Of a DNA stretch of 64,000 bases, positions 56,101-64,000 are shown in pieces (the first letter of the stretch is position 1; each line of letters begins with the position of its first letter). The stretch is from assembly GCA_964017155.1 (NCBI GenBank), contig OZ024855.1:56613435-56677434 (forward strand), in the 5' to 3' direction. The position numbers and the translations under genes were made by a program. This DNA comes from Oasisia sp. SBJ-2009. Lineage: Eukaryota; Annelida; Polychaeta; Sabellida; Siboglinidae. The notes below the pieces were generated by a model. That model was not told where the DNA came from and did not search any database. It saw only the letters and a program-made list of their open reading frames with translations.

Positions 56101-57115
56101 AAACTTTACCACCTTTAACCGGGGTGTTAAAAATATTTATTTAATGCTATAACGCCTCCAAATATAACCAAGTTTACCAACATAAATGGCCTTTAAAAGC
56201 AAATTAGAATAAATTATCAGTCTCTTTATCACCATTCACCAAGTCCAAGACAAGTTATAACTTGACCTGACTGTCATGTCGTAAACCAATTAAATTAGCA
56301 TGTGGGTACCTTTCATTGACAGGGTCCCTAATGATCGACCGTTTCATAAATGAATACAACATGGATGCACCCATGACATCAGTTTGTTTGTTTACACATA
56401 TACAATTACGTTAGTACAGTAACAGTCAACACCAAATTTATTGCATTTATGAAACGGTCGATCATTAGCCATTAGGGACCCTGTCAATGAAAGGTACCCA
56501 GTACCCACACGCTAGATGATAGATAAAACAGTCAATGTCATGATGTATTTTCGTGTACTGTTCCACATGCATATTTAATTATTTAATTGCCAGTAGTTAC
56601 AATATATGACCAATGCCATTCATCGGTGATTCATCACCGTAAAGCGTGACCACACATGAAACGTCAGCATCAGATCAGCATCAACAGACAACACTGCAGT
56701 GCAGAAGCCCCGTTTCCGCTCAATCACGATATTGATGACCAGAATGAAACGAAACTACATAATAAATGTCACAGATATTACAAAACAGTGGCAACACCCC
56801 CGTTGCGAAAGTCCTATCTACAGCGATATAAAACACGCAAGAAGACGTGGATCGCACCGCAGAAATTCTTGAAACAACGTGCTGAAGTTGAAACATGACA
56901 AACTGCATGTCCCAGGCCAAGCCCCGCCATTTTGTATGGCATCGGATTTTCGGGGCGTCCACATCGGCACGTAAACAAACTATGTCCATTGCAAACATCG
57001 CAACACTTACCTCGCAGAACCGGATGCATGCCTCCGACCTGTCGTTGTTCTGTGCTGCTGCATCGCCGATGTCATCAATGCAGCGTAGTTCTTTAAGAAA
57101 TTCTTCTAAATTCAT
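24459..57115 (-). CDS. ZNF292/RLF/ZNF654-family giant zinc-finger protein, complete gene, 8 coding exons
   Basis: Predicted nuclear C2H2 zinc-finger protein of about 4,932 aa. Coding exons on the minus strand: 57115-57011, 45110-44962, 44113-43890, 43121-42916, 42460-42353, 41425-41285, 39765-39577, 38135-24459. Every junction is AG/GT and the phases agree (0, 2, 1, 0, 0, 0, 0), with no stop in the joined frame. The family call rests on the first ~430 residues, which follow the N-terminal helical repeat domain of ZNF292/RLF in order. Anchors include ACLMTEFYLDP at the exon 7/8 junction, resembling the vertebrate ACQLSEFLIEP stretch, and a following W-x2-LK-x2-C segment. Human ZNF292 is known to place its zinc fingers in one huge last exon, as here, but is only about 2,700 aa. 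Vertebrate members are chromatin-associated transcriptional regulators; that role here is inferred. The ortholog could be of ZNF292, RLF or their common ancestor. Confidence 0.88.
38387..39171 (+). mobile_element. Inverted-repeat element, copy 1 (about 785 bp), intron 7
   Basis: Bounded by TTCTAACAAAATGAGTCG at the left and CGACTCATTTCGTTAGAA at the right, an imperfect terminal inverted repeat of about 20 bp. The interior aligns, with moderate divergence, to the reverse complement of 45,765-46,507 through landmarks such as AACATGCC, GGTAGAAA, TTTCAAA, GGAGAAAAAC, GTAAGCACATG, ATATATC and TACTGAAATTATTACAACAT. No coding capacity. Confidence 0.75.
39141..39283. repeat. 143-bp perfect direct duplication, copy A (intron 7)
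   Basis: Identical by eye to 41,023-41,165. The first ~31 bp are the right end of the inverted-repeat element at 38,387; the remainder is flanking DNA. Exon 7 lies between the two copies. Confidence 0.9.
39577..39765 (-). CDS. ZNF292-like gene, coding exon 7
   Basis: Acceptor GTGGTTGTAG before 39,765 and donor GTAAGT after 39,577; phase 0 on both sides. It encodes 63 residues (FGLQFREFCSDICLSALKDD to DHSQMYM). Codon use is GC-richer than the flanking introns. Joined to exon 8 it gives MYM-ACLMTEFYLDP, a family-diagnostic junction. The exon is bracketed by two identical 143-bp copies (39,141-39,283 and 41,023-41,165). Confidence 0.85.
41023..41165. repeat. 143-bp perfect direct duplication, copy B (intron 6)
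   Basis: Same orientation and sequence as 39,141-39,283, about 1.88 kb away. It begins GTTCGCTGACATACGACTC and ends AGCTGGCTGTATG. Confidence 0.9.
41285..41425 (-). CDS. ZNF292-like gene, coding exon 6
   Basis: Acceptor TTTCTCATAG before 41,425 and donor GTACGT after 41,285; phase 0 on both sides. It encodes 47 residues (LLLGFWLTAQH to AAMVTK), corresponding to the family segment with ELTLFWSKLQ in vertebrates. Intron 6 carries one copy of a 143-bp duplication (41,023-41,165). Confidence 0.82.
41955..42232. repeat. Palindromic GGTCCATATTCTAT repeat cluster, intron 5/6 region
   Basis: Many direct and inverted copies of GGTCCATATTCTAT and GGGGTCCATTTTCTAT, with internal inverted complements such as ATATGGACCCC. 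The last part is a 25-bp tandem repeat with TCTAGATTAGAGGGTCCATAT. It could be a foldback element. No gene. Confidence 0.7.
42241..42345. repeat. Degenerate ~18-bp tandem repeat
   Basis: About five copies related to ATCCACCTCTCTTTAACA, ending just before the exon 5 donor at 42,352. Confidence 0.6.
42353..42460 (-). CDS. ZNF292-like gene, coding exon 5
   Basis: Acceptor AATTCTACAG before 42,460 and donor GTAAGC after 42,353; phase 0 on both sides. It encodes 36 residues, DLEADDIAGRS to QRTCCTE, with the helix LVLATTFLVQDW matching the vertebrate LVLCTAFLSRQL region. A short tandem repeat lies immediately downstream in intron 5. Confidence 0.82.
42916..43121 (-). CDS. ZNF292-like gene, coding exon 4
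   Basis: Acceptor TTTCTGCAG before 43,121 and donor GTCAGT after 42,916, ending in phase 0. It encodes 68 residues (LTYLRSGEFPELL to TFHEQ). This is one of the clearest family segments: AFALNLCTWCMRSP followed by LTLLCT parallels the vertebrate motif of an Ala-Leu-x-Leu-Cys helix, a Pro, and then LVCLCT. These are helix-turn-helix repeats, annotated in the family as TPR-like. Confidence 0.87.
43890..44113 (-). CDS. ZNF292-like gene, coding exon 3
   Basis: Acceptor CCCCTTTCCCAG before 44,113 and donor GTGTGT after 43,890. The first base completes the split Met codon from exon 2 and the last base starts an Ala codon with exon 4. It encodes about 74 residues (ECSRFVLGADF to GQEVDENR) of the helical domain; the LFLVLQYLIINNW helix is well formed. 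The GTGTGT donor is weaker than the others, but the phase into exon 4 is exact. Confidence 0.83.
44414..44806. mobile_element. MITE-like element with AGGGTTCGTACA ends, intron 2
   Basis: Terminal inverted repeat AGGGTTCGTACA (44,414) and TGTACGGACCCT (ending 44,806), one mismatch. Both subterminal regions repeat TTCAAGGC and TTTTCAAGAC motifs. This structure is known from non-autonomous DNA elements of marine invertebrates. I see no clean target duplication and no protein. Confidence 0.65.
44962..45110 (-). CDS. ZNF292-like gene, coding exon 2
   Basis: Acceptor TTTTTGTAG before 45,110 and donor GTGAGT after 44,962. It encodes 49 residues (ALPRFLQSPEP to RLGHFIF) and ends with two bases, AT, of a split Met codon. 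The segment continues the N-terminal helical repeats: the pattern of leucines and the spacing to the next Cys match the vertebrate YCQQLCQTLLEYAE region, so no exon seems to be missing before it. Intron 1 upstream is 11.9 kb. Confidence 0.85.
45765..46507 (-). mobile_element. Inverted-repeat element, copy 2 (about 743 bp), intron 1
   Basis: Reverse-complement relative of the element at 38,387-39,171. It carries CCTAACAAAATGAGTTGTAT at the lower end and CGACTCATTTCATTAGAA at the upper end. Being in inverted orientation inside the same transcription unit, the two copies could pair in the pre-mRNA. The short open frames inside are incidental. Confidence 0.72.
50551..50678. repeat. 39-bp minisatellite, left segment
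   Basis: Three full units of AAACTGTCTACACACTCACC plus ATGTAAACACAACATACGC (39 bp together) and the start of a fourth, cut by the hAT element. It continues at 53,017. Confidence 0.95.
50792..50944. repeat. 9-bp array of the hAT terminal motif
   Basis: Seventeen consecutive units of TTCGATACC (one TACGATACC, last TTCGATATT), exactly 153 bp. The unit is contained in the element's terminal inverted repeat (GGTTCGATACC). Open frames reading FDT, IPS or RRY repeats are artefacts of the array. Confidence 0.95.
51954..52027. repeat. Perfect inverted repeat, 35-bp arms, 4-nt loop
   Basis: Arms 51,954-51,988 and 51,993-52,027 are exact complements, with loop CTCT. The left arm begins ACTGTTTCCAAGAACCGGTC. 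It lies in the GC-richer middle of the hAT-type element. Confidence 0.95.
52744..53016. repeat. Duplicated right end of the hAT-type element
   Basis: GGTATCGAACCAGCA occurs near 52,816, 52,859 and at the true end (52,999), each preceded by TATCGA-rich sequence; the copy near 52,859 also ends CAGCACTA. This suggests internal duplication or nested ends. Confidence 0.7.
53017..54633. repeat. 39-bp minisatellite with 236-bp higher-order repeat
   Basis: About 41 units of 39 bp, a few of 41 bp (CATATATGC). Variants A (CATACGC), B (CATATAC), C (CATATGC) and D (CATATATGC) follow the order A-A-B-C-B-D with a 236-bp period (D at 53,241, 53,477, 53,713 and 53,949), then mostly A units after 54,000. Minus-strand open frames of the LHGECVDSLRMLC repeat arise because 39 is divisible by 3; I see no start context or splice support for a gene. 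Confidence 0.95.
56296..56514. mobile_element. Foldback/MITE element in intron 1
   Basis: Left arm 56,296-56,352 and right arm 56,444-56,514 are inverted copies (TGTGGGTAC, CTTTCATTGACAGGGTCCCT, AATGATCGACCGTTTCATAA). The right arm has two 7-bp insertions (duplicated TGGGTAC and GGCTAAT). The central 91 bp is unique and AT-rich. Confidence 0.85.
57011..57115 (-). CDS. ZNF292-like gene, coding exon 1
   Basis: Encodes 35 residues beginning MNLEEFLKEL and ending IRFCE, with donor GTAAGT directly after 57,011 (phase 0). The residues are acidic and helical and match the start of the ZNF292/RLF helical domain, including the Cys-containing helix before LPRFLQ of the next exon. An in-frame upstream ATG at 57,238 would add 41 residues. 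I prefer 57,115: the upstream segment is Arg/Trp-rich and unlike the family, and A at -3 gives an acceptable Kozak context. Confidence 0.75.
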
Positions 57116-57228
57116 ATTAAACTGCTCTGGAAATGTACACACGGCCCATTGCAAATGACGGTCGCGCCATCTACCGGATAGTTCATGAAACCAAACGTGT
57201 CGCGTTAAAGACGCGTCATCTGACTTGT

Positions 57229-57233
57229 ATTGG
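57229..57233 (-). promoter_or_regulatory. CCAAT box upstream of ZNF292-like exon 1
   Basis: CCAAT on the minus strand, 114 bp upstream of the chosen start codon. It lies in a short CpG-containing stretch (57,160-57,260) that contrasts with the AT-rich surroundings. This is consistent with a TATA-less promoter, but the position of the transcription start is unknown. Confidence 0.3.
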
Positions 57234-57239
57234 TCCACT

Positions 57240-60200
57240 ATGTGGCGTCACTATTCCGTCACAGAAGGATACCTACAGCTATTACTAAGCTCATGCAGAA
57301 TTACCATAGTTGGAACACATCTGTTATGATTGTTATAAAGTCATAAACACAAACTCTTTTCATGGAGCCTGTTTAGATACCAGCACTGCTGATATATTAT
57401 ACCAATCTCAGTACACCCTAACCAATCATCTTGCAATTACTTTGATTCAGCTAACTTCCATACCATTATATCTACCAGAGCGGCAGAGGTAGTGGACATT
57501 GGCGCCATCCCTGGCTTGCGAGGATGGCTAAATTGCTCTTCCAAACTATTTAGAATTGTTGACCCTTTATGCACACCTTACATTGGTCTACCTGGTATCC
57601 CTTGTTGAAAATTATAAATGCTTCTTCCTCATGCTTTATCGAACATCATGCTGAGGTACTTTACAGTATATAATAATATTTATATATGAAGCGTCACTTA
57701 AAAGTATATTATCATGGTTCATTTGGTTTTATCACAAAAAATTACATAATATAAACCATTCCTTCCACTGGAAATCTAGAAACAATATTGAAAAAAATCC
57801 ATCAACATTAAATCTTTATTTACTATTTTATAAAAAAAAAAATGACAGAACATTCCTGTGTTGTGGGCTAGCTGAAGAATGGATCTAAGCTAGTGCACTA
57901 AATAATGAGGTACCCCACTAATAACTGGCTAGCTTAGTAATGGAATGTTTGGAACACAACCATTGTTGTCTCACAGAAGACTTAGAGGGGAATGGTGTCT
58001 GCCTCCTCTATCTCAATGCCATAACTAATTATAATTCTCTTAACATGCTTAACTATTTCTTGAGTTGGGAAGTTCATTAGCAGTACAGGCTGAACAGTCC
58101 AAGAGTGCATTTATTATGTTTTTTTTATATAGCAAAATGCCACAACATAAATATTACTTAAATATATTAAAACTGTGATCACTATGTAAAATAATATACA
58201 TGGGTAGTTAAGATATCTTTTTAAATCATCATAGTAATTACTGACATAGTATGTCTGGAGCAACAACGCTGTTTCAAATATAACATTTTAATACATTCTC
58301 CTTGAAAGTACTGCTGCATACACAATATACATACAGATCATATGGATACTATAAATTATATCACTTCCTATACCCCGAAATATACAGTATATCTCTTAAC
58401 CTTTTGACAAATACTTGAAAACTTAAATAATAATTCAGAAAAATTCCACATATATCCATGTAAATTACATGCACATTGAATCAGCTTATAAATGTTACAA
58501 CAATTTAAGTACAAAGTATTCCGCATGTAGCATATGATGCACATGTAATTAGTTTTGTTGTAAGCTAAAACTGTCTGAGATTTCCACCTTATGACTAATC
58601 TTCTCTGGAGTTTTATTAAGCGAGCCTACATAGTTTCCATTAATGTAATATGTTACATTTACGATACCACCACATGGCATTGCACAAATGCAAAAACATT
58701 AAAAATACAGACTGCTATATAGCAAACCTGACTAGACGGCCACTGTTGGAAATGAACAATAAATGGTGCCCTAAATCTGACTACCATGACATCGTTAACG
58801 ATTATTTGTTATCTACAAATGTCTTACTATCAATGCCAACTGGATACCAGTTTATGGACAACAGCTAGCTTGACCAACGGTCACATTCTGACACTTAGTT
58901 GAGTTACTCAAACCTGCCAAATGAAGGCAGAATCTTCAACCACATAGCACTGCAGTTAGTGGCCGCCTTAACAGAAGTTGTGAATCCCCAAAATATATCA
59001 CAATATACAACCCTTCAAGTACTTAATCACCATAACCTTAGCCTGGCTCCTAGTATACCCTGCCGTCAAAATATCATGTATATACATGTATATACACATA
59101 CACACAACCAAACCCGTGAGCACATAGACATGGCAAACTTCCACACTAAAACTTCCACACTAAAATGTACTGAACATCAACATGATGCCATTTGGAGAGA
59201 ACAAACATGATCAACGGCAACTTGGTGACATTTTTGACTGAGCAAAATTGCATTATCAAAATGAACGAAAGAGACATGAATATCAATCACTATTATTTTA
59301 TATTCTGAACATGTTTGAATTACTATGTATTAGTTTAAATATCATATCTGGCCCTTTATAAAAAATTAAGCTATAATAACTATTGTTGTTTAGTCATATA
59401 GTTACATTCCTTTATATTCGTTGAAACAAATTACCTTTTTGTTATACGAGTGACATCGTGGGACATGTGACCTGTGTAGCTAAACATTTTACAGTGAATT
59501 GTGACTGCCATCACATAACATTTAAAAGCACATACCATATTCACGAAAATGCTGTATGATGTATCATTTGAACAATAGCACATATAGGTTTAGTGTTTAA
59601 CTAACCCTCTCTTCTTATCTAAATATATTGGTCTACTGCCAGAATCATGGCAGAATTCGCTAATATGGCATCCATGATTTCAACAGCCAATCACAACACT
59701 CAAAGAAGATATCAATTGAGATTCTTTCCGCACTGGTCAAAGAGGCAAGTGCAATACACTGCGAACAAGAACTAAATTAAATAATGATATTTCTGTAAGT
59801 TGGCAGTAGCTAACAAGGCTGCAATGCTATCCAGCATCTGGTTGAAATAACTCTAAACAGCATACATTATCTGCAAATGGCTAAAAAGACTGTGCTGCTT
59901 TAAAATGTACATGTCGGCTCATTTAAGCTATGTGCAAAGCACCATGGGTAACACATATCCTTTAACTTGATTCCTTGAACATTTTTGTTATTGCATCTCC
60001 TTTCTTGCACATATTTTGGACAAACATAGAAATTATTTTTAATATTAACATAAAAACATCCATAAAATTATTGGGATTTTAACTAAACTTTTTCATTTTT
60101 ATAAACTCCCCAAAGATTACTTTTGCTGGATATCTCCATCCCTTTCTCTTCATCTTGGCATGTCTCCCTGTGTGAATTTTTACTTGTCCCATAATTCCAT

Positions 60201-60700
60201 TATACACATGTGCAATAATGCCAACAGCCAAACCTTTGACTTGGTCAAGCGTGAACCATGCAGAGATTACTGTGACCAGGTAGTCAGAAAAAGCATGCTG
60301 ACACTGTTTTTATTAAAATGACTTACTTTGGAGCATATATTTTTGAAACGAACACAAAAATGTATGCTCCAAGGTAAGTCAATTTCATAGAAACAACCAT
60401 TTTGGAGCATGAACAATAATTTCCATATCATGCCGACACTTTTTTACCCGGGCCACCAAACATTCAATCACGTCAGGATATTTACACACGTCACACTAAT
60501 GCAAGTTTCAGTTCTTATCAAGCATAAAACACGAGTCTGCCTACCTCGCAAAACATAGCACACATGACACATAAATGCAGCAACACAGACAGTGAAGCCA
60601 CTCCCCCACGTGTACATATTGATGTTAAAAATAGCCAGAGATGACTTCTGAAATTTCAATGTAATCATTAAAATTTGGTCTTACTAACTCTAAATCTATC
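57240..60700. other. Intergenic region between the ZNF292-like and docking-protein genes
   Basis: AT-rich, no convincing open frame or RNA gene; contains only the small hairpin at 60,319-60,381 and short TATACATG runs near 59,080. Confidence 0.5.
60319..60381. repeat. Short hairpin, 26-bp arms
   Basis: TGACTTACTTTGGAGCATAT and following T-run at 60,319-60,344 pairs with 60,356-60,381 with two mismatches; 11-nt loop. Probably a tiny foldback element. Lies beyond the candidate poly(A) site of the docking-protein gene. Confidence 0.7.
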
Positions 60701-60707
60701 ATCTCGT

Positions 60708-60713
60708 TTTATT
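60708..60713 (-). terminator. Candidate poly(A) signal for the docking-protein gene
   Basis: AATAAA on the minus strand, 464 bp after the TGA; it is the first canonical hexamer I see downstream of the stop. Function not shown. Confidence 0.35.
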
Positions 60714-61176
60714 CTACAGGGTTATTGACACGGTTAATATGGTAGCTGGATTCCAGAAAGAATCTGAGGTAGAATTGGTGGCACTGTGAGAAGCAACAAC
60801 AGCAGGCGATGACAAAGCATAATTATTCTACCTGTGTCACTAAAGGCTTCTTGTTCACTGCCTTCAGTGACATCGTCTGGCAACATCAGTCATATGACGT
60901 TATTTTAAAGCATATATTTTGTACATTTCTTCATTATTTATGTTCACATTCTGGAATACCTCTCGTTGACATACGACTATTTCATTTCGCATATAAAGTT
61001 TTTTACCAACACACTCATCTTTCATATCCTAAACAAATGCCACGTATCATCGCAAAGTTAACGATCACCATATAAGACCATTAAGTTTTCTGTGACCGAA
61101 ATAATTTTACCTCATGCGAAATACATTCATTGGCTATTTCAGATCTTGTTACTACAGTATTCTGAAACTACGGATT

Positions 61177-61829
61177 TCACTTCTTTTTTTTCTTTCCCTC
61201 ATTTTCTGTCGTTTCTTCGTCGATCTCCGAATAGATCGGCTCGCGACGCTGCCACTGCTTCGATGTCCCGTTTCCCACAGCTGCAGTGCTGCCACCTGCT
61301 GCCATCATGGGTGGTGCTGTCACCTCCTCCGTCTCTTCTTCTCGTGGTACAATTTCATAATCGGGCTCAGTTCGGTTCTCAACTATCGTGACCTTCACCT
61401 GTGAGTCGTCAAACACAAGGTCAACCGACTCGTAATTCGGATCGACACCCCTCGGCTTTCGCGTGTTTGGCTTATCGAAATTAGCGTCTACCGATTCGTA
61501 ATCAGGATTATCCACTAACATCACTCCGGAGCCTGTGGTTTCATCCTTCTGGTCAACTGTCTCGTAGTTAGGATTGAACGACATATCCATGATTTGACTA
61601 CTTCGTATGTCGTCATACGGGGGCTCAGACTCACAACCGCGACAGACTTTGCCTGTTCCACCAGGTGCCGCCCCTGACTGTAGGAGCAATGGGTCCCCGA
61701 TTGTCTGGTAGCCCGGGGTGGAGAAGAACGCCCTCTTCGCCTCTGTTATGCCGCTCCGTGTTGTTGTCTGTGGTATGACGACCGGTTGTGCCCTGTCCTT
61801 GGTCGTTTCCTTTGGTCGCGCGCCACTCG
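61177..61829 (-). CDS. Docking-protein gene, last coding exon
   Basis: Acceptor TGATGTTTTCAG before 61,829; TGA stop at 61,177-61,179. It encodes 216 residues with PGYQTI, PPYDDI, NPNYETV, NPDYESV, DPNYESV, EPDYEIV and EPIYSEI. The NPxY-type sites are spaced about 20-25 residues apart, suggesting internal duplication. A CRGC motif sits near residue 50 of the exon. The C-terminus is a polylysine run. The ATG at 61,842 is intronic and is not the start. Confidence 0.87.
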
Positions 61830-63792
61830 CTGAAAACATCAATGATTATCTATTTACCATAATGACTGAAGTCTTCATTTAACACGGGATTACCATAACG
61901 ACTGAATGCGTTCGGATTTTATATTTGTAGACAACATAAATTTCTACAAATTAAATAATTGTGTACAGTGTGTTTACAAACTCATACATACACAATAGTT
62001 ATACACACGTACACAACATTACTTGTACAGTAAGACCTGTCCACAATGGCCACCATCTGACGGAACAACATTACTATTATATAGCCAGGTTGCTGATTGT
62101 TGGGTCTGTGAAAGAAATGATTTCCCCTGAATAAAACATCACCATATCAGTGCCATCACATGTATATGGGACTATCAAACTGACAAAATGGGAGTAGAAT
62201 AAGTTCTGACATCCCAAATATGCTCAGACAAATAACAGGCAATTGTTATATTAGTATTAGTTAGTATTTGAAAGCACATTCATCGTCCAAATGGGCAGGC
62301 ATATCAAGCTCAGTTGCTTGGTGAGGTGCATGTTTTGACTTCCGACTGCAAACTGTCAAGCCAAGCCCGCTAGATATATATTACAAAGACCCATATTCAT
62401 CTGTGGCTAGATGCTCATGGCTTCCCAGAGCTCTTGTTGGACATCAAAGCTGACACTGCTCCCCTTTGTTGGAGCAACAGAAGCCACACAGAGGCTGCAG
62501 TCAGCTGTTGATGCCACTGGTGACTTTATTTAAGTTTGACAGGTCTGGGTAAATTGATGAACCAATGAACTGTGATAATTAGGCAGTTTCTACATTTGCA
62601 ACACTATGCTCAAAATATTTCTGTTATGCTATTCATTTTTGATCTATCACATGTTACCTGTTTATTTAAAGACATGGGCTAAGATGCACGTCCGCTGAAA
62701 GAAATTTGTTCACCGCCAACAAAAGGTTAATAACTGCTATTGTGGCTGTTCTCTTGGATGTATTTGAAAGGATCAAGTTCCTCATCCAAATGAGCAGGCA
62801 TATCTATCTCAGTTGGCTTGGTGAGGTGCGAGCTTTGGTGGTTAAGCAAAATGTTTACAAGATGGCAGAATGATGTAATAGTTTAAACAGATCTGACTAA
62901 GAGGAAGCATATTCCATTGAGTAGGCCCCAGTTGCAATGTTATTACCATTCTTTTTCGGCTTGGTCACTTGAGCGTAGAGTTCATTCGGGTGAGATTGGA
63001 GGTCGGTGTCAGTGTGTATCGTGCGTCGTTTGTTGACGACGGCATAGAGGGGTGACTGATGGCTGACAGAGCTTGACGCAGGGGGTGTCGTTGCCTTGCT
63101 GCTTGCTACAGTTGCGCCCCTGGTCTGTGGTTTGCCACGCGCAATGCTTGAGTAGCCGGGGTCAGGTACTTCATCCTCTGCGGCCACTGTGTGGGTGGAT
63201 ACAGTAACATATGTTGTAACTGTTGATTTATTTCTACATCCTGCCTACACAATGATACACACTGAAACTGTTTATTTATTTCTAAGGCATCCTGCCTATA
63301 TAATGTTACATTTAGTAACTGTTTATTTATTTCTAAAGCACCATACTTACATGATGTTACATGTTGTAACTGCTTATTTATTTCTAAAGCACCATACCAA
63401 AACACACATTAACAATGTTTATGTATTTCTATAGCACAGCATTTATACTTTGCCATTCGATGGCGCTGTACAGTAAACACAAATGGCATAATAAGGTATA
63501 GAAACATATGATATCTCAAAAAAGTATTCTATAAAAAGGTAAAACTAGTAAAATTAATGATGTATTTCTATGCTGTGCTACGACAGTAAGTCATATTTGA
63601 CATTCAACAATACAGCTTGGTATTTATCAGCTCTGATCCTAGTTGGTCTATGATCTAGTGGAAACTCTCCTCCCTGGTACCAACCTGCTGGTGCAAGGGA
63701 GAGATGCTTGAGGGACTCCAGGGGTGGGGGTGTCGGGGCGTGGTTTCGCAGCTCAGCCCCTCCTTTGGCGTAAGTCAGGGACGAACTATCAC
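61177..63792 (-). CDS. Tyrosine-motif-rich docking/adaptor protein, 3' part of gene (three coding exons)
   Basis: Minus-strand exons 63792-63685, 63186-62947 and 61829-61177 join in phase (G+TG gives Val, G+CG gives Ala) to give the last ~330 residues, ending in KKKKK and TGA. The visible part has no folded domain. It carries about 11 tyrosines in SH2/PTB-like contexts: LTYAKG, DPGYSSI, PLYAVV, ELYAQV, PGYQTI, PPYDDI, NPNYETV, NPDYESV, DPNYESV, EPDYEIV and EPIYSEI. This layout resembles cytoplasmic tails or scaffolds phosphorylated by Src-family kinases; vertebrate PAG1 has comparable EPDYEAI-type motifs. No transmembrane segment is visible because the 5' exons lie beyond the window. It could be a receptor tail, a PAG-like transmembrane adaptor or a cytosolic scaffold; I do not claim orthology. 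Confidence 0.8.
62270..62835. repeat. Diverged direct duplication inside an intron of the docking-protein gene
   Basis: About 65 bp around 62,275-62,340 (CCAAATGGGCAGGCATATC, TTGGTGAGGTGC) recurs around 62,770-62,835 with substitutions. No coding signal between them. Confidence 0.65.
62947..63186 (-). CDS. Docking-protein gene, second visible coding exon
   Basis: Acceptor ATCCACCCACACAG before 63,186 and donor GTAATA after 62,947. It encodes 79 whole codons, AAEDEVPDPGYSSIARGK through LYAVVNKRR to ELYAQVTKPKKN, with three tyrosine motifs of the L/V/I-x-Y-x-x-V/I type. The open frame continues past the donor for 17 codons, but splicing restores the tyrosine-rich frame in the next exon exactly. 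Confidence 0.8.
63205..63440. repeat. Degenerate ~60-bp tandem repeat beside an exon acceptor
   Basis: Four related units of GTAACTGTTTATTTATTTCT plus AAAGCACCATAC-type sequence, starting about 20 bp upstream of the 63,186 acceptor. Confidence 0.75.
63685..63792 (-). CDS. Docking-protein gene, first visible coding exon
   Basis: Acceptor GGTGGTTTCCAG before 63,792 and donor GTTGGT after 63,685. The exon begins with two bases of a split codon and ends with one. Only one frame is open, giving DSSSLTYAKGGAELRN, a Pro-rich stretch and ESLKHLSLAPA. It contributes the LTYAKG tyrosine motif and a TPPP stretch. It is supported mainly by exact phase matching to the next exon. Confidence 0.65.
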
Positions 63793-63832
63793 CTGGAAAC
63801 CACCAGAGGACAGGTGGGTCAGTTGTAAAGGT

Positions 63833-63835
<3 letters not shown>

Positions 63836-63893
<58 letters not shown>
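63836..63893. repeat. TG microsatellite
   Basis: (TG)n, about 28 units, just 5' of the first visible docking-protein exon. The window also ends in a (CA)n run from about 63,982. Confidence 0.95.
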
Positions 63894-63896
<3 letters not shown>

Positions 63897-64000
63897 TATG
63901 TGTGTATACATGCATGGGTGTGATGTATACGTATGTATCAAAACAGCCATCTCAGATATGATGGGAAAACGATTCATAAATCACACACACACACACACAC

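Larger units (their letters stand above)
45111..57010 (-). other. Intron 1 of the ZNF292-like gene
   Basis: 11.9 kb holding inverted-repeat element copy 2, the 39-bp array split by the hAT element, and the 56.3-kb foldback element. Segments 46,508-50,550 and 54,634-56,295 are AT-rich with no exon I can support. Confidence 0.7.

Noticed and set aside
60964..60990. Possible solo end of the 0.75-kb inverted-repeat family (GACATACGACT)
   Set aside because: Only about 11-14 bases match the terminal repeat and no body sequence follows.

Overview
The window looks like nuclear DNA of a bilaterian invertebrate, most likely a marine animal such as a mollusc or another lophotrochozoan; the exact phylum cannot be fixed from sequence alone. 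The reasons are spliced genes with GT-AG introns, AT-rich intergenic DNA, a degraded LINE, a hAT element, several MITE-like inverted-repeat elements, and many mini- and microsatellites. I see no prokaryotic gene organisation. Three genes are supported, all transcribed from the minus strand.

(1) Right part, 61,177-63,792: the last three coding exons of a protein with about 11 SH2/PTB-type tyrosine motifs. Its 5' end lies beyond the window.

(2) Centre, 24,459-57,115: a complete gene reconstructed here as eight coding exons with consistent splice phases, about 4,930 aa. It is a member of the ZNF292/RLF/ZNF654 zinc-finger family. Exons 1-7 and the start of exon 8 encode the helical N-terminal repeat domain, and a single 13.7-kb last exon encodes about 13 zinc fingers in disordered sequence. 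The apparent ATG of the giant open frame (38,147) is intronic; the exon starts at a splice acceptor at 38,135.

(3) Left part, 4,619-18,142: the first two coding exons of a doublecortin-domain gene. Its promoter has an RFX X-box-like palindrome and a ZNF143/Staf-like site. A 13.2-kb first intron is filled with repeats: 22-bp and 81-bp minisatellites, AT microsatellites and a dead LINE. The rest of this gene was not found.

Between and inside the genes: 18.3-23.1 kb is intergenic, with TG/CG microsatellites and a G-run. Intron 1 of the zinc-finger gene (45.1-57.0 kb) holds a 39-bp minisatellite with higher-order structure. That array is split by a 2.34-kb hAT-type element with a perfect 8-bp target duplication, an internal 9-bp array built from its own terminal motif, and a perfect 35-bp-arm hairpin. 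Two opposed copies of a roughly 0.75-kb inverted-repeat element lie in introns 7 and 1, and a perfect 143-bp duplication brackets exon 7.

The three genes share orientation, but nothing in the sequence indicates a common pathway: one is a nuclear DNA-binding protein, one probably microtubule/cilium-associated, one probably a phosphotyrosine docking protein. I found no convincing new enzymatic or defence system. The most unusual items are the very large, internally repetitive ZNF292-like protein and the hAT/minisatellite composite.
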